This document shows positions 16,186 to 26,605 of a stretch of 34,116 bases of DNA, piece by piece; position 1 is the stretch's first letter; every line of letters begins with the position of its first letter. The notes under the pieces were generated by a model. It ran no database searches. It saw only the letters and a program-made list of their open reading frames with translations, and was not told the origin of the DNA. Source of the DNA: Gammaproteobacteria bacterium (GTDB lineage Bacteria; Pseudomonadota; Gammaproteobacteria; SZUA-152); assembly GCA_011051755.1 (NCBI GenBank), contig DRKN01000104.1:1-34116 (forward strand), given 5' to 3'. A program made the position numbers and the translations under genes.

Positions 16186-16920
16186 ATGCGGCAAGACTGG
16201 CACACCTTCGATGATGCCGAGGCCGTGGCCCGGGCCACGGCCGAACGCATCCTGAATTCCGCAACGCAGGCCATTGAAACCCGGGGCCGGTTCAAGCTGG
16301 TGCTGGCCGGTGGCACCACGCCGGCGCTGGCCTATCGACTGTTGCGCACGGCCGGTGCCGACTGGGGCAAGTGGTTCATCTATTTCGGTGACGAACGCGG
16401 TCTGCCGGCCGATCATCCCGAACGCAACAGCGTCATGGCCGATGAAAACTGGTTGGCGCATGTGGCCCTTCCTGTGGAAAATATATTTCCTATCGCCACG
16501 GAAGAAGGCATCGACAGGGCAGTGGAAAAATACACGGCCGTTGTCACGGCCGCACAACCCTTCGATCTGGTTCTGCTCGGCATGGGCGAGGACGGTCACA
16601 CGGCCAGTCTGTTTCCCGGGCATCCGCTGGACGCGTCGGCAATGGTCGTTGCCGTGCATGATGCGCCCAAGCCACCGCCGCAGCGCGTCAGCCTGGGGCT
16701 GGCGGCCCTGAATGCTGCACGCGAGGTGCTGATCATCGTCACCGGTAGTGGCAAGCAGGCGGCGGTGCGGCGTTGGCAGGCGGGCGAGGATCTGCCCGTT
16801 GCCCAGGTGCATGGGCGGGACGGCGCCGATGTCTATATTGATTCGGCGGCAGTGGTCATGCCGCTCGGCAACAGAATGTCCGAGCCTGTCCTGAAGAGAC
16901 CGCATGAAGGGCACCTCTAA
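16186..16920 (+). CDS. pgl: 6-phosphogluconolactonase
   Basis: This 244-residue protein starts at ATG 16186, right after the gnd stop. It hydrolyses 6-phosphogluconolactone to 6-phosphogluconate. Diagnostic motifs are LAGGTTPALAY, the YFGDERGLP segment and LGMGEDGHTASLFPG, the signature of the DevB/Pgl family within the glucosamine-6-phosphate isomerase fold. Its length is typical. In frame, the reading could extend upstream into gnd, but that part is a shadow of gnd. It ends the sugar-phosphate group; a 364-bp structured gap follows. Confidence 0.92.
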   Translation: MRQDWHTFDDAEAVARATAERILNSATQAIETRGRFKLVLAGGTTPALAYRLLRTAGADWGKWFIYFGDERGLPADHPERNSVMADENWLAHVALPVENIFPIATEEGIDRAVEKYTAVVTAAQPFDLVLLGMGEDGHTASLFPGHPLDASAMVVAVHDAPKPPPQRVSLGLAALNAAREVLIIVTGSGKQAAVRRWQAGEDLPVAQVHGRDGADVYIDSAAVVMPLGNRMSEPVLKRPHEGHL

Positions 16921-16944
16921 TAACGGCCTGTGACCCCTGCGTAA

Positions 16945-17099
16945 CCTGCCAAGGGTGGTTGCAAGGCGGCTTGCGCAGAGAAGGCTGGTTGTTCTTTCCA
17001 AGCAAGCCAGCGCGGCGACAGTCCTTGGCAGGCCGCGCCCTTCGAGGTCGACAGGCGGTTTCGTCCTCGGTGCCACCTAAAGCGCCTACGGTTGGCACC
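16945..17099. repeat. Structured intergenic element with nested palindromes
   Basis: In the 364-bp gap 16921-17284, CCTGCCAAGG (16945-16954) has its exact reverse complement at 17023-17032, enclosing a smaller GCTGG/CCAGC stem (16984-16988 with 17007-17011). A second hairpin pairs GGTGCCA (17069-17075) with TGGCACC (17093-17099). No open frame here looks like a protein. A small mobile repeat or a structured RNA are both possible. The remainder of the gap up to the ndk promoter candidate shows nothing recognisable. Confidence 0.45.
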
Positions 17100-17210
17100 T
17101 TGAACGCTGACAGACTCGTTACGCGATGCAGCGCCGGGTCTGGGTATCGTCGGCGGGATTTGAAGCCGGCTGGGCGGGATGGCTGTCTCCACGGGTATTT
17201 TCGCACGGAA

Positions 17211-17241
17211 TTAGGGGTTTACGCTTTAACTCAAGTACAAT
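17211..17241 (+). promoter_or_regulatory. Candidate promoter for ndk
   Basis: TACAAT at 17236-17241 is a good -10 box, 43 bp before the ndk start. The best -35 candidate, TTAGGG at 17211-17216, is poor and spaced 19 bp, so the assignment rests mainly on the -10 box and position. Confidence 0.3.
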
Positions 17242-17284
17242 GGGTGGTTTACCATTTTCTGGATTACAGCGGAGTTTTACGAGA

Positions 17285-17716
17285 ATGAGCATCGAAAGAA
17301 CCTTTTCCATCGTCAAGCCTGACGCCGTCGCCAAGAACATCATTGGCAAGATCTACAGCCGTTTCGAGAAGGCCGGACTGACGGTCATCGCTTCCAGGAT
17401 GATGCACCTGTCCCGCGAGCAGGCCGAGGGCTTTTACGCCGTGCATCGTGAGCGTCCTTTCTTCAACGATTTGGTGGATTTCATGATCTCCGGCCCGGTG
17501 GTGGTGCAGGTGCTGGAAGGCGAGAATGCCATTGCCAAGAACCGTGAAATCATGGGCGCCACCAACCCGGCCGAGGCCGCCGAAGGGACTATTCGCGCTG
17601 ATTTCGCCAGCTCCATCGACGAAAATGCCGTGCATGGCTCCGACGCGCCAGAGACCGCAGCGCAGGAAATCAAGTATTTCTTCGCCGACATCGAGCTGTG
17701 CCCGCGTACCCGTTGA
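17285..17716 (+). CDS. ndk: Nucleoside diphosphate kinase
   Basis: This 143-residue protein starts at ATG 17285, with GGAG upstream. It transfers the gamma phosphate of ATP to nucleoside diphosphates through a phosphohistidine. The N-terminal [11 protein letters not shown] and the active-site segment [12 protein letters not shown] (catalytic His in VHGSD) are diagnostic, and the length is exactly typical. Sequence in the same frame upstream of 17285 is the structured intergenic region. It heads the conserved ndk-rlmN-pilW-rodZ-ispG-hisS run. Confidence 0.96.
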   Translation: MSIERTFSIVKPDAVAKNIIGKIYSRFEKAGLTVIASRMMHLSREQAEGFYAVHRERPFFNDLVDFMISGPVVVQVLEGENAIAKNREIMGATNPAEAAEGTIRADFASSIDENAVHGSDAPETAAQEIKYFFADIELCPRTR

Positions 17717-17750
17717 CATTATCGATGAGCGGTCAGTGGTGTAACGTGAG

Positions 17751-18839
17751 ATGAGCGACAAGATCAACCTGCTCGACCTGAATCGTGCCGACATGGAGGC
17801 CTTCTTTCTCGCCAGGGGGGAGAAGGCCTTTCGCGCTACGCAGGTATTGAAGTGGTTGCACCAGTATGGCGTGACCCACTTTGACGAGATGACCAATCTC
17901 GGCAAGGCACTGCGCGCCAAATTGGCTGAGTCTGCCGAAATTCGTGCGCCGGAAGTGGTTGTCGACCAGGTCGCTGCCGATGGCACGCACAAATGGCTGC
18001 TGCGTTTGGACAGCGGCAATTCGGTGGAGACGGTATTCATTCCCGAGCGTGGCCGTGGCACTCTGTGCGTGTCTTCGCAGGTGGGGTGCGCACTGGAATG
18101 CGCGTTCTGTTCCACCGGCCGCCAGGGTTTCAACCGAAATTTGAGCGTGGCCGAGATCATCGGTCAGGTGTGGGTGGCCAACAAGGCCCTGGGCCGTGAT
18201 CCCAAAGGGGATCGTATTATCTCCAACGTGGTGTTGATGGGCATGGGCGAGCCGTTGCTCAACTTCGACAACGTGGTCAAGGCGATGGATCTGATGATGG
18301 ATGACTTCGCCTATGGTCTGTCCAAGCGCCGTGTGACCCTGAGCACGTCCGGCGTGGTGCCGGCGCTGGAGAGACTCAAGCAGGCCAGCGATGTGGCGCT
18401 GGCCCTGTCGCTGCATGCGCCTAATGACAAGTTGCGTGATGAACTGGTGCCGCTGAATAAAAAATATCCCATTCGCGAAGTGCTGGATGCCTGCACGCGT
18501 TACATCGGCAGCCTCGATTCACGCCGTAAAATCACCGTGGAATATGTCATGCTCGATGGCGTCAACGACACGAATCAACAGGCCCGCGAGCTGGTCAAGG
18601 TGCTGCAAGGCGTGCCGGCCAAGGTCAATCTGATCCCCTTCAATCCCTTTCCCGGTACGCAGTACCGGCGCTCCACGCCGGAACGCATCGATTGCTTCCG
18701 CGATATCCTGCAAAAAGCTGGGGTGATCACGATCACCCGCAAGACGCGCGGCGATGATATCGATGCCGCTTGTGGGCAGTTGGTGGGCAAAGTGATGGAT
18801 CGCAGCAAGCGGAATCCGCCTCGGGAGGCGATGGGCTGA
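17751..18839 (+). CDS. rlmN: Dual-specificity 23S rRNA/tRNA adenine-C2 methyltransferase RlmN
   Basis: This 362-residue radical-SAM enzyme methylates C2 of adenine 2503 in 23S rRNA and adenine 37 in some tRNAs. The radical-SAM cluster motif is CALECAFC, followed by [25 protein letters not shown] and the C-terminal AACGQL, holding the cysteine used as methyl-transfer intermediate, are also present. The start at 17751 gives the usual [13 protein letters not shown] terminus. The stop overlaps the pilW start. Confidence 0.96.
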   Translation: MSDKINLLDLNRADMEAFFLARGEKAFRATQVLKWLHQYGVTHFDEMTNLGKALRAKLAESAEIRAPEVVVDQVAADGTHKWLLRLDSGNSVETVFIPERGRGTLCVSSQVGCALECAFCSTGRQGFNRNLSVAEIIGQVWVANKALGRDPKGDRIISNVVLMGMGEPLLNFDNVVKAMDLMMDDFAYGLSKRRVTLSTSGVVPALERLKQASDVALALSLHAPNDKLRDELVPLNKKYPIREVLDACTRYIGSLDSRRKITVEYVMLDGVNDTNQQARELVKVLQGVPAKVNLIPFNPFPGTQYRRSTPERIDCFRDILQKAGVITITRKTRGDDIDAACGQLVGKVMDRSKRNPPREAMG

Positions 18840-19597
18840 TGATGTCGCTTCGCTCGCTTGGCGTGTTTGTCCTGAGTCTTTTCCTTGTCGCTTGCGGTGG
18901 CGGTGTGAAGGAAGAGATCGACATACCGGAACTCGTTGAGACCAACCTGCACCTCGCCATTGGTTATCTGGAGCAGGGCCGCACCGAAGCCTCTCTGGAA
19001 AAATTGCAGAAGGCGCTGAAGATGGCGCCTGACTATGCACCGGCACACGGCACCATTGCCCTGGTCTACCAACGCCTGGGTGAGTTCGATCAGGCCGATG
19101 AGCATTTTCAGCGTGCCCTGTCATTGCAACCGATGGATGGCCGTACACACAATAATTATGCGGTGATGCTTTGTCAGGCACGCAAGTTCGACCAGGCGGA
19201 AAAACACTTTCTGATGGCCCTGGAAAGCCGCAACTACCAGACACCGGCAAGTGCCTTCGAGAATCTTGGTGTTTGCGCGCTGCAAAAACCCGATATCAAG
19301 AAGGCCGAAAAATATCTGCGTCGGGCACTGCAAATCGATCCGGTTCTGCCGGTTGCACTGTTGCGGATGGCGCAGATCAGCCTGGACAACCGGCGCTTCA
19401 TGAGCGGCCGTGCCTACCTGCAGCGTTATCAGGCGGTGGCGCCGGATAACGCCGGCAGTTTGTGGCTGGGTATACAGATCGAGACGCAACTGGGCGATGC
19501 AGCGGCCGTGCGCGAGTACGCCAACCAACTGAGCCGGCATTTTCCCGATTCCGATGAAATGGGTCTGTTGCTCGATAGGGAAGCACGGCAGCGATGA
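18839..19597 (+). CDS. pilW: Type IV pilus biogenesis/stability lipoprotein PilW (PilF)
   Basis: This 252-residue protein starts at ATG 18839 (or 18842), with GGGAGG about 8 nt upstream inside the end of rlmN. The lipoprotein signal ends in the lipobox LVAC followed by GGG. The mature part is a chain of tetratricopeptide repeats (for example LAIGYLEQGRTEASLEKLQKAL; HGTIALVYQRLGEFDQADEHF). PilW/PilF is the outer-membrane pilotin that lets the PilQ secretin assemble. The position between rlmN and rodZ is the conserved place for this gene in gammaproteobacteria and implies type IV pili encoded elsewhere. Confidence 0.92.
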   Translation: MMSLRSLGVFVLSLFLVACGGGVKEEIDIPELVETNLHLAIGYLEQGRTEASLEKLQKALKMAPDYAPAHGTIALVYQRLGEFDQADEHFQRALSLQPMDGRTHNNYAVMLCQARKFDQAEKHFLMALESRNYQTPASAFENLGVCALQKPDIKKAEKYLRRALQIDPVLPVALLRMAQISLDNRRFMSGRAYLQRYQAVAPDNAGSLWLGIQIETQLGDAAAVREYANQLSRHFPDSDEMGLLLDREARQR

Positions 19598-20637
19598 ATA
19601 CGCCCGGGCAGATCGAGACAGAGGCCGGGACGACGGCGGTGCCCGGGGAACGTCTGCGTCTGGCGAGAGAAGCCCTGAAATTGAGCCAGCAGGATGTGGC
19701 TGAACGGATGCGTATCAGTGTTGACAAGGTGGCGGCGCTGGAAAGTGACGAGATTGCCAGGGTGGGTGCGCCGGTATTTGCGGTGGGCTATATCCGTGCC
19801 TATGCGCGGATCGTCAACTTGTCGGCGGATGAACTGATTCCGGGATTTACCGGCCTGGAGCAGCTTGGTACACGTTCGGCAATGCTGTTGTCCACTGCGG
19901 GTGATGGTGATTTGACGCGACCCGGTAGCGGCCGCCCTGTGGCTTTTTCCCGGGGGAATGGCAGACGCCGGAGACGCCCCCTGCGCATGATCGGTTTGCT
20001 GCTGCTTGTTCTGGCCAGCGTGGCCGTGGTGCTGTGGATGGTAAAGAGCGGAAACCTGCCGCTGGCAGAAGCACCACGAGAGAGAATGACGTCTAAGCCG
20101 TTGCCACAGCAACCGCTGTCAGAGCAACTCGCGCCAGAGCAATCCGTGCCGGAAGAGCCCGTGCCACAGCCAGCCCTGCCGGAACTTTCCGCAGAGCCCG
20201 CGGAGGAAAAAAGCGTCGCTGCCGGAGGGCGGGTGCTGGCTATCCCTGATCTGGATGTGCCGGCGTCGATCCCGGAACCTGTTGCCATCAATGAAGGTTT
20301 TTCGCTCGGGCTGGATGTTCGGCCTGTTTCATCCGCGGACGACCAGGCCGCTACCGAAAACGCGGTGGTTGTCGACAGCGAGAATGAGTTGCGTCTGCAT
20401 TTCCAGGCGGATTCCTGGGTTGAGATACATGACGCCCGTGACGAACGCCTGATCCACCAACTGGCGCGAGCAGGACAGACTCATACCCTGCGCGGTGTGG
20501 CGCCTTTTGCCGTGGTGTTAGGATATGTTCCCGGAGTCAGCCTTTTACTGGACGGCGAGGCGGTGGATTTGGGCAAATACCAGGGTCGGCGTCTGGCGCG
20601 TTTTTCCGTGGGCGGCGAGACGGTTAACGAGAATTAG
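19594..20637 (+). CDS. rodZ: Cytoskeletal cell-shape protein RodZ
   Basis: This 347-residue protein has an N-terminal helix-turn-helix domain (about 20-85: [39 protein letters not shown]) and an Arg-rich segment. A single membrane helix follows (about 130-150, [18 protein letters not shown]), then a Pro/Glu/Gln-rich linker and a C-terminal DUF4115 beta domain ([23 protein letters not shown]). RodZ links the actin homologue MreB to the wall-elongation machinery across the inner membrane. The start overlaps the pilW stop by 4 bp and ispG follows after 10 bp. Confidence 0.93.
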   Translation: MNTPGQIETEAGTTAVPGERLRLAREALKLSQQDVAERMRISVDKVAALESDEIARVGAPVFAVGYIRAYARIVNLSADELIPGFTGLEQLGTRSAMLLSTAGDGDLTRPGSGRPVAFSRGNGRRRRRPLRMIGLLLLVLASVAVVLWMVKSGNLPLAEAPRERMTSKPLPQQPLSEQLAPEQSVPEEPVPQPALPELSAEPAEEKSVAAGGRVLAIPDLDVPASIPEPVAINEGFSLGLDVRPVSSADDQAATENAVVVDSENELRLHFQADSWVEIHDARDERLIHQLARAGQTHTLRGVAPFAVVLGYVPGVSLLLDGEAVDLGKYQGRRLARFSVGGETVNEN

Positions 20638-20647
20638 TTCTTTGACG

Positions 20648-21739
20648 ATGCATAAACCCGAATATCAGATGATTCGACGCCGCAAATCGCGGCGGATCAT
20701 GGTGGGTAATGTGCCGGTGGGTGGCGATGCGCCGGTCTCGGTGCAGAGCATGACCAATACGGACACCACCGATGTCGATGCCACCGTGGCGCAGATCGAG
20801 GCCCTTGAGCGCGCCGGCGCCGATATGGTGCGTGTTTCCGTGCCCAGCATGGAGGCCGCCGAGGCCTTTGGTGAGATCCGCCGCCGGGTCGATCCGCCCC
20901 TGATCAGTGATATTCATTTCGATTACAAAATCGCCCTGCGTGTCGCCGAGCTGGGTGTGGACTGTCTGCGCATCAATCCCGGCAACATTGGCCGCGAGGA
21001 TCGTGTGCGTGCCGTGGTGAATGCGGCGCGCGACAAGGGCATTCCTATCCGCATCGGCGTCAATGCCGGTTCGCTGGAAAAGGATTTGCAAAAAAAATAC
21101 GGTGAGCCGACGCCGGAGGCGCTGGTGGAATCCGCCCTGCGTCATATCGACATCCTCGACCGCCTCGATTTTCAGGATTTCAAGATCAGCCTCAAGGCCT
21201 CGGACGTCTTCATGACCGTCGCCGCCTATCGGCAATTGGCGAGCCAGATCGAGCAGCCCCTGCATCTGGGTATTACCGAGGCGGGGGGTGCACGCGCCGG
21301 GGCGGTGAAGTCCGCCATCGGCCTGGGCATGCTGCTGGCCGAGGGTATCGGCGACACCATCCGTGTTTCCCTGGCTGCCGACCCGGTACAGGAAATCAAA
21401 GTTGGTTTTGATATTTTGAAAAGCCTGCATGTGCGTGCCAAGGGCATCAATCTCATTGCCTGTCCCTCCTGCTCGCGGCAGTGCTTTGACGTGGTGGGCA
21501 CCGCCAATGCCCTGGACGAGCGGTTGGAAGATATTCTCGAACCGCTGGACGTGGCGGTAATCGGCTGTGTGGTCAATGGTCCCGGCGAGGCGCGCGAGGC
21601 CGATATCGGCCTCACGGGCGGCGAGCCCAATCTGCTCTACGTGGGTGGCAAGCCGGATCACAAGGTGAGTGACGAAAAATTGGTCGACGAACTGGAACGC
21701 GTGGTGCGCGCGGAAGTGGCGCGGCGTCAGGGCGGGTAG
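20648..21739 (+). CDS. ispG: 4-hydroxy-3-methylbut-2-en-1-yl diphosphate synthase IspG
   Basis: This 363-residue enzyme starts at ATG 20648 and catalyses the penultimate step of the MEP isoprenoid pathway using a [4Fe-4S] cluster. The N-terminal TIM-barrel part shows [24 protein letters not shown] and LRINPGNIG. The cluster-binding C-terminal part shows [11 protein letters not shown] and [14 protein letters not shown]. Length matches the bacterial two-domain form. In frame, the reading extends upstream into rodZ, but that part is a shadow. A 233-bp repeat-bearing gap separates it from hisS. Confidence 0.96.
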   Translation: MHKPEYQMIRRRKSRRIMVGNVPVGGDAPVSVQSMTNTDTTDVDATVAQIEALERAGADMVRVSVPSMEAAEAFGEIRRRVDPPLISDIHFDYKIALRVAELGVDCLRINPGNIGREDRVRAVVNAARDKGIPIRIGVNAGSLEKDLQKKYGEPTPEALVESALRHIDILDRLDFQDFKISLKASDVFMTVAAYRQLASQIEQPLHLGITEAGGARAGAVKSAIGLGMLLAEGIGDTIRVSLAADPVQEIKVGFDILKSLHVRAKGINLIACPSCSRQCFDVVGTANALDERLEDILEPLDVAVIGCVVNGPGEAREADIGLTGGEPNLLYVGGKPDHKVSDEKLVDELERVVRAEVARRQGG

Positions 21740-21745
21740 AAAACC

Positions 21746-21932
21746 GTTTGCCACAGAGATACCGGGGGCACGGAGAAAATACACGTTGTTGGTCATTCCG
21801 GGCGAAGCGTAGCGCAGACCCGGAATCCAGTGGCGCGATTCAAGCGCAGGTCTGGATTCCGGCATATGCCGGAATAAATGAGACATGCATTAAAATGCTT
21901 TTCTCCATGGCCTCTGTGCCTCTGTGGCAACC
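21746..21932. mobile_element. MITE-like repeat with terminal inverted repeats and internal REP hairpins
   Basis: The left end GTTTGCCACAGAG (from 21746) through GGAGAAAA (to 21779) is matched in inverse by the right end TTTTCTCC through CTCTGTGGCAAC (about 21899-21931). The outer about 11 bases of each end agree and the middle has diverged. Inside lie two hairpins: ATTCCGGG (21795-21802) with CCCGGAAT (21819-21826), and ATTCCGGC (21856-21863) with GCCGGAAT (21868-21875). No coding capacity is present. The element fills the ispG-hisS gap. A lone TTTGCCACAGAG near 29229 may be a fragment of the same family. Confidence 0.65.
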
Positions 21933-21972
21933 TGAAAATTAAAAAACGAGAATAAAGACGGGAATCACAACC

Positions 21973-23262
21973 TTGGCAAACATGATTCAGGCCGTGCGCG
22001 GGATGAACGACATCCTGCCCGGCGACACCCCTTACTGGCAACGGCTCGAGGCGGAAATACGCGGCGTGCTGGCGCAGTATGGCTACCGGGAGATCCGTTT
22101 CCCCGTCGTCGAAAAGACCGAGCTGTTCAAGCGCTCCATCGGCGAGGTCACGGATATCGTCGAAAAGGAAATGTATACCTTCGAGGATCGCAACGGCGAT
22201 AGCCTGACCCTGCGCCCGGAAGGTACCGCCTGTTGTGTGCGGGCCGGCATCCAGCACAGCCTGCTGAGCAATCAGCAGGTGCAGCGCCTGTGGTACATGG
22301 GCCCCATGTTCCGTCACGAACGGCCACAAAAAGGCCGCTACCGCCAATTCCATCAAGTGGGCGTGGAGACTTTCGGCATGGGCGGGCCGGATCTGGATGC
22401 CGAGCTGATTCTGATCAGTGCGCGACTGTGGCAGTGCCTGGGGCTGGACGGGCTGGTGTTGCAGATCAACTCCCTTGGTACCGCTGCGGCGCGTGCCGTG
22501 TATCGTGAAAAGCTGGTGGCCTATTTCAACCGGCACCGCGAGCAGTTGGACGCCGACAGCCTGCGGCGGCTGGAGAGCAATCCGCTGCGTATTCTGGACA
22601 GCAAGAATCCGCAACTGCGCGCGCTGGTGGCGGCCGCTCCCAAGCTGTCGGAGTACCTGGACGACGAATCGCGTGAGCATTTCGACACGCTGTGTGGTCT
22701 ACTCGATGCGGCGGGCGTGAGGTATACCATCAATCCCTGTCTGGTGCGCGGGCTGGATTATTATTCACGCACCGTGTTCGAGTGGGTCACGGATCGTTTG
22801 GGCGCGCAGGGCACCGTGTGTGCCGGTGGTCGTTTCGATGTGCTGGTGGAACAATTGGGTGGTAAGCCGGCGCCGGCGGCGGGTTTTGCCATCGGCCTGG
22901 AGCGTCTGCTGGCATTGGTGCGCGATCAACTACAGCCGCAATATCTGCCGCATGCCTATCTGGTATTGGTGGGTCAGGCGGCGCAGGCCCAGGGTTTGGT
23001 TCTGGCGGAAAAGCTGCGTGATGCGCAGCCCGGTCTGCGTCTTGTCACTCACTGTGGCGGTGGTAGCTTCAAGAGCCAGTTCAAGCGCGCCGACAAGAGC
23101 GGCGCGCAGGTGGCCCTGGTGCTGGGTGAGGATGAAGTGGCGCAGGGCACCGTGGGCCTGAAATATCTGCGCGAAAACCGTGAGCAGGAAATCGTATCGC
23201 AGGAGGTATTGGCAGAGCACCTGATGGGCGCACTGACATCATCAGGCATTGCCGGGAAGTGA
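21973..23262 (+). CDS. hisS: Histidyl-tRNA synthetase
   Basis: This 429-residue class II synthetase charges tRNA-His. A TTG start at 21973 is chosen over ATG 21982 for two reasons: it gives the family-typical [15 protein letters not shown] terminus, and a GGGAA ribosome site lies about 8 nt before TTG but too far from the ATG. Class II and HisRS motifs are visible: [13 protein letters not shown] (motif 2 region), [32 protein letters not shown] (HisA-type loop) and GFAIGLERL (motif 3). The anticodon-binding domain occupies about the last 95 residues. Confidence 0.95.
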   Translation: MANMIQAVRGMNDILPGDTPYWQRLEAEIRGVLAQYGYREIRFPVVEKTELFKRSIGEVTDIVEKEMYTFEDRNGDSLTLRPEGTACCVRAGIQHSLLSNQQVQRLWYMGPMFRHERPQKGRYRQFHQVGVETFGMGGPDLDAELILISARLWQCLGLDGLVLQINSLGTAAARAVYREKLVAYFNRHREQLDADSLRRLESNPLRILDSKNPQLRALVAAAPKLSEYLDDESREHFDTLCGLLDAAGVRYTINPCLVRGLDYYSRTVFEWVTDRLGAQGTVCAGGRFDVLVEQLGGKPAPAAGFAIGLERLLALVRDQLQPQYLPHAYLVLVGQAAQAQGLVLAEKLRDAQPGLRLVTHCGGGSFKSQFKRADKSGAQVALVLGEDEVAQGTVGLKYLRENREQEIVSQEVLAEHLMGALTSSGIAGK

Positions 23263-23318
23263 AAATTTTCCGACGGAATTGAAATCGTAAAACTTGAGAA
23301 GATAGCTGGAGACGCACA

Positions 23319-23972
23319 GTGGAAGTTTATAGAACTGAGGAAGAGCAGGTAGAAGCCATCAAAAAATGGTGGCGTGAAAACAGGCTGTCGGTTATTGGCG
23401 GCATTATTATCGGTATCGCCGTACTATGGGGCGGGCGTACCTGGATGGCCGGACAAGATGCCCATGCCGTAGCCGCCTCGAATGTCTATCAGATGATGAT
23501 GGCAAAATTGTCCCGGGGTTCGCTGGAAGAGGCGGCGGCGGATGGTTCGGCCTTGCTGGGACAGTTTTCCGATACGCCCTACGCGGCCCTGGCCTCGCTG
23601 GCGCTGGCGAAGATCAAGCTTGAGCAGGGTGACATGGCCGCGGCCGGTTCGCACCTCAACTGGGCCTTGAGCAACACCGAGCAGGAAGAAGTAAAAATGG
23701 TGGCGCGCCTGCGTCTGGCGGAATTGCTGTTGGCCGAGGGCGATACGGCGGGCGCGCTGGCCCAGTTGAATGCCATTACCACGCCGGACACCTTTGAAGC
23801 GATCTATGAGCAGTTGAAAGGGGACATTTACATGGCCGATGGAAAAGCGGATCTGGCCCGCACGGCCTATGTGCGCGCCCTGTCTGTCATGGATCCCACC
23901 TCGCCCGGCCGCCGCCTGTTGCAGATGAAGCTTGACGAACTCGGTGGTAGCGGCGAAGAGGGTTCGTCATAA
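23319..23972 (+). CDS. yfgM: YfgM-like inner-membrane tetratricopeptide protein
   Basis: This 217-residue protein starts at GTG 23319, with GGAG seven bases upstream. A short cytoplasmic N terminus (EVYRTEEEQVEAIKKWWREN) precedes one membrane helix (about 24-42, VIGGIIIGIAVLWGG). A helical, TPR-like periplasmic part follows. YfgM of E. coli associates with the PpiD chaperone at the Sec translocon. The location between hisS and bamB is the conserved one. The bamB start follows after 2 bp. Confidence 0.88.
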   Translation: MEVYRTEEEQVEAIKKWWRENRLSVIGGIIIGIAVLWGGRTWMAGQDAHAVAASNVYQMMMAKLSRGSLEEAAADGSALLGQFSDTPYAALASLALAKIKLEQGDMAAAGSHLNWALSNTEQEEVKMVARLRLAELLLAEGDTAGALAQLNAITTPDTFEAIYEQLKGDIYMADGKADLARTAYVRALSVMDPTSPGRRLLQMKLDELGGSGEEGSS

Positions 23973-23974
23973 CA

Positions 23975-25189
23975 ATGCGGGGTTTGTTGCTTCTGCTGCT
24001 GGCCATCGGGCTGTCGGGCTGTGGTGTTTTCAAGAAGGACAGCAGTTTGCTGTTGCGTGATCTGCAACTGGAAGTAAAGCCTGTCTGGGCGATTCAGACC
24101 GGTGAACTGCCGGAAAATGCGAATGTCCAGCTGACGCCGTTTGTCACCGATGACAGACTTTACGTGGCGAATGTTGCCGGCGGCGTTGTCGCCATGAATA
24201 GCCGCGATGCCGGTTCCTTGTGGGCGGTGAATCTGGCTGAACAGCTGACGGGTGGCCCGGCCGTAGGCGGCGGCATGGTGCTGCTCGGTACCATCAAGGC
24301 CGAGCTGGTCGCCCTCGATGCAGAGGACGGTAAGACCCTGTGGCGCAGCAGGATTTGCAGTGAAATGCTGGCGCTGCCGGTGATCACGGATGACAAGATT
24401 CTGTTGCAGTGTATCGATGGTTATGTGATGGCGCTGAATCGTAGCGACGGCCAGCGCATCTGGAGTTATCGGCGTCCGCCGCCGACCCTGACCCTGCGCG
24501 GCACGGCCTCACCGCTGGTCGTGGGGGAACGGGTGATTGCCGGTTTTGCCGACGGTGTGCTGGTGTCGCTGAGTCTGGCCAAGGGTGAACTGGAATGGGA
24601 GGCCACCATCGCCGTACCGCGTGGGCGCAATGATCTGGAACGCATGGTCGATATCGATGGCCGGCTACAGGCTGCGGACGGTGTCATTTATGTGAGCAGT
24701 TATCAGGGGCGCGTGGCGGCCGTCAGTAGCGAAAACGGACGTTTTTTGTGGACGCGCGAAATGTCCTCTTATTCCGGTGTTGTGCTGGGTGACAGCCAGC
24801 TGTTCCTCAGTGACGATCCGGGGCGGATATGGGCGCTGGATCGTCGCACCGGCGCCACGTTGTGGCGGCAGGATCAGTTTTCCGGCCAGCGCGTCAGCGC
24901 ACCGGCGGTGATGGGGCGCGCCGTGGTGGTGGCGGACGATCAGGGCGATATACACTGGCTTGATAGCCGTGATGGTCAAATCCTCGCCGGGCAGAACATC
25001 ACCGAGGCCTGGCACTATTTTCATTATCCGTGGGAAGACGAAGAAGGTGATCAGAAAAAGCCGGATCATGCGGTGACGACCTATCCGGTGGTCGCCGGTG
25101 AGCGTCTCTATGTGCGCGACAATACCGGCGCCCTGGTGGCTTTCCGCATGCACGTGACCACAGGCATAACAGAAAGCAGCGATCAATGA
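23975..25189 (+). CDS. bamB: Outer-membrane protein assembly factor BamB
   Basis: This 404-residue lipoprotein has lipobox LSGC after a short hydrophobic signal. The mature protein is a PQQ-type beta-propeller with repeated AxDxxxGxxxW blades (for example [50 protein letters not shown]). BamB is the scaffold lipoprotein of the Bam complex that inserts outer-membrane barrels, which would include the barrel encoded at 4012. The stop overlaps the der start by 4 bp. Confidence 0.94.
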   Translation: MRGLLLLLLAIGLSGCGVFKKDSSLLLRDLQLEVKPVWAIQTGELPENANVQLTPFVTDDRLYVANVAGGVVAMNSRDAGSLWAVNLAEQLTGGPAVGGGMVLLGTIKAELVALDAEDGKTLWRSRICSEMLALPVITDDKILLQCIDGYVMALNRSDGQRIWSYRRPPPTLTLRGTASPLVVGERVIAGFADGVLVSLSLAKGELEWEATIAVPRGRNDLERMVDIDGRLQAADGVIYVSSYQGRVAAVSSENGRFLWTREMSSYSGVVLGDSQLFLSDDPGRIWALDRRTGATLWRQDQFSGQRVSAPAVMGRAVVVADDQGDIHWLDSRDGQILAGQNITEAWHYFHYPWEDEEGDQKKPDHAVTTYPVVAGERLYVRDNTGALVAFRMHVTTGITESSDQ

Positions 25190-26586
25190 AGCCCGTTATC
25201 GCCCTTGTCGGGCGTCCCAATGTGGGCAAATCCACGTTATTCAATTGCCTTACCCGCTCGCGCGATGCCCTGGTGGCCGATCTGCCGGGCATGACCCGTG
25301 ACCGAAAGTACGGTGAAGGTCGGCTTGGTGATCGTCCCTATCTGGTGGTCGATACCGGCGGTCTCAGTGGTGAGGACGAAGGCATCGACGGGCTGATGGC
25401 CGGGCAGGTCTGGCTGGCGGTGGAAGAGGCCGATGTAATCCTGTTTCTGGTCGATGCCCGTGACGGCCTGTTGGCTGGCGATGACGAGATCGCCCGTCGT
25501 CTGCGCGCCAGTGGCAAATCGGTCTATCTGGTGGTCAACAAGATAGACGGCACCCATGCTGAAGTGGTCACGGCGGATTTCTACGCCCTCGGCCTGGGGG
25601 AGCCGACCGGCATCACGGCTTCGCACGGTCGCGGTGTTCGTTCATTGATGGATCTGGTGCTGGCCGGCCTGCCGGAACCCGATGAGGAAGAGGATGCCGG
25701 GGATCGGGGCGTCAAGATTGCCGTTCTCGGCCGGCCCAATGTCGGCAAGTCCACCCTGATCAACCGCATTCTCGGTGAACAGCGGGTGCTGGCCTATGAC
25801 CTGCCGGGCACCACTCGCGACAGCATCTATGTGCCCTTTGCGCGCCGGGGGCAGGCATACACCTTCATCGACACCGCCGGCGTGCGGCGCCGGCGCAAGG
25901 TCAGTGACAAGCTGGAGAAATTCAGCATCATCAAAGCCCTGCAGGCCATCGAAGAGGCCCATGTGGTGGTGCTGGTGATCGATGCCCACGAAGGCGTGAG
26001 CGAGCAGGATGCCCACCTGCTGGGTTTCATTCTCGATGCCGGCCGTGCCCTGGTGATCGCCGTTAACAAGTGGGATGGTCTGGACAAATCCGCACGTGAT
26101 CGGGTGCGTTACGAACTGGAACGCCGCCTGCAATTTGTCGATTTCGCCAGGCTGCATTTCATCTCCGCCCTGCACGGCACCGGCGTTGGTGACCTGTTTG
26201 CGCCCATTCTGCGCGCCTACGAATCGGCCAGCCGTCAGTTTTCCACGCCGGAGCTGACGCGCATCCTCGAACAGGCCGTGGAAGAACACCAGCCACCGCT
26301 GGTGCGTGGCCGCCGCATCAAGCTGCGCTATGCCCATCAGGGTGGCCGCAACCCGCCGGTGATCGTGATTCACGGCAACCAGACCAAGGATGTGCCGGCC
26401 GCCTACAAGCGTTATCTGGCCAACGTCTATCGCAAGGTGCTACGCCTGGAAGGGACGCCGGTTCGCATCGACTTCCGCACCGGCGCCAACCCCTATCAGG
26501 GGCGCAAGAACAAACTCACCAAACATCAGGCCGACAAGCGCCAGCGCCTCAAGCGCCATATCCGCAAGGCGCGCAAGCGGAGTTGA
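25186..26586 (+). CDS. der: Ribosome-assembly GTPase Der (EngA)
   Basis: This 466-residue protein has two consecutive GTPase domains, the hallmark of Der. Each has a P-loop GRPNVGKST (near residue 9 and near 185), a DTGG or DTAG switch motif, and an NKxD motif (VNKIDG; VNKWDG). The C-terminal KH-like domain ends in a strongly basic tail ([16 protein letters not shown]). Der acts in 50S ribosomal subunit maturation. It is the last gene of the conserved housekeeping run. Confidence 0.96.
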   Translation: MKPVIALVGRPNVGKSTLFNCLTRSRDALVADLPGMTRDRKYGEGRLGDRPYLVVDTGGLSGEDEGIDGLMAGQVWLAVEEADVILFLVDARDGLLAGDDEIARRLRASGKSVYLVVNKIDGTHAEVVTADFYALGLGEPTGITASHGRGVRSLMDLVLAGLPEPDEEEDAGDRGVKIAVLGRPNVGKSTLINRILGEQRVLAYDLPGTTRDSIYVPFARRGQAYTFIDTAGVRRRRKVSDKLEKFSIIKALQAIEEAHVVVLVIDAHEGVSEQDAHLLGFILDAGRALVIAVNKWDGLDKSARDRVRYELERRLQFVDFARLHFISALHGTGVGDLFAPILRAYESASRQFSTPELTRILEQAVEEHQPPLVRGRRIKLRYAHQGGRNPPVIVIHGNQTKDVPAAYKRYLANVYRKVLRLEGTPVRIDFRTGANPYQGRKNKLTKHQADKRQRLKRHIRKARKRS

Positions 26587-26605
26587 GTGGGTTTGATATA
26601 CCGGC

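Noticed and set aside
20624-21886. 420-codon minus-strand frame opposite ispG
   Set aside because: The plus strand encodes a clear full-length IspG; the antisense product is compositionally odd and has no recognisable domain.
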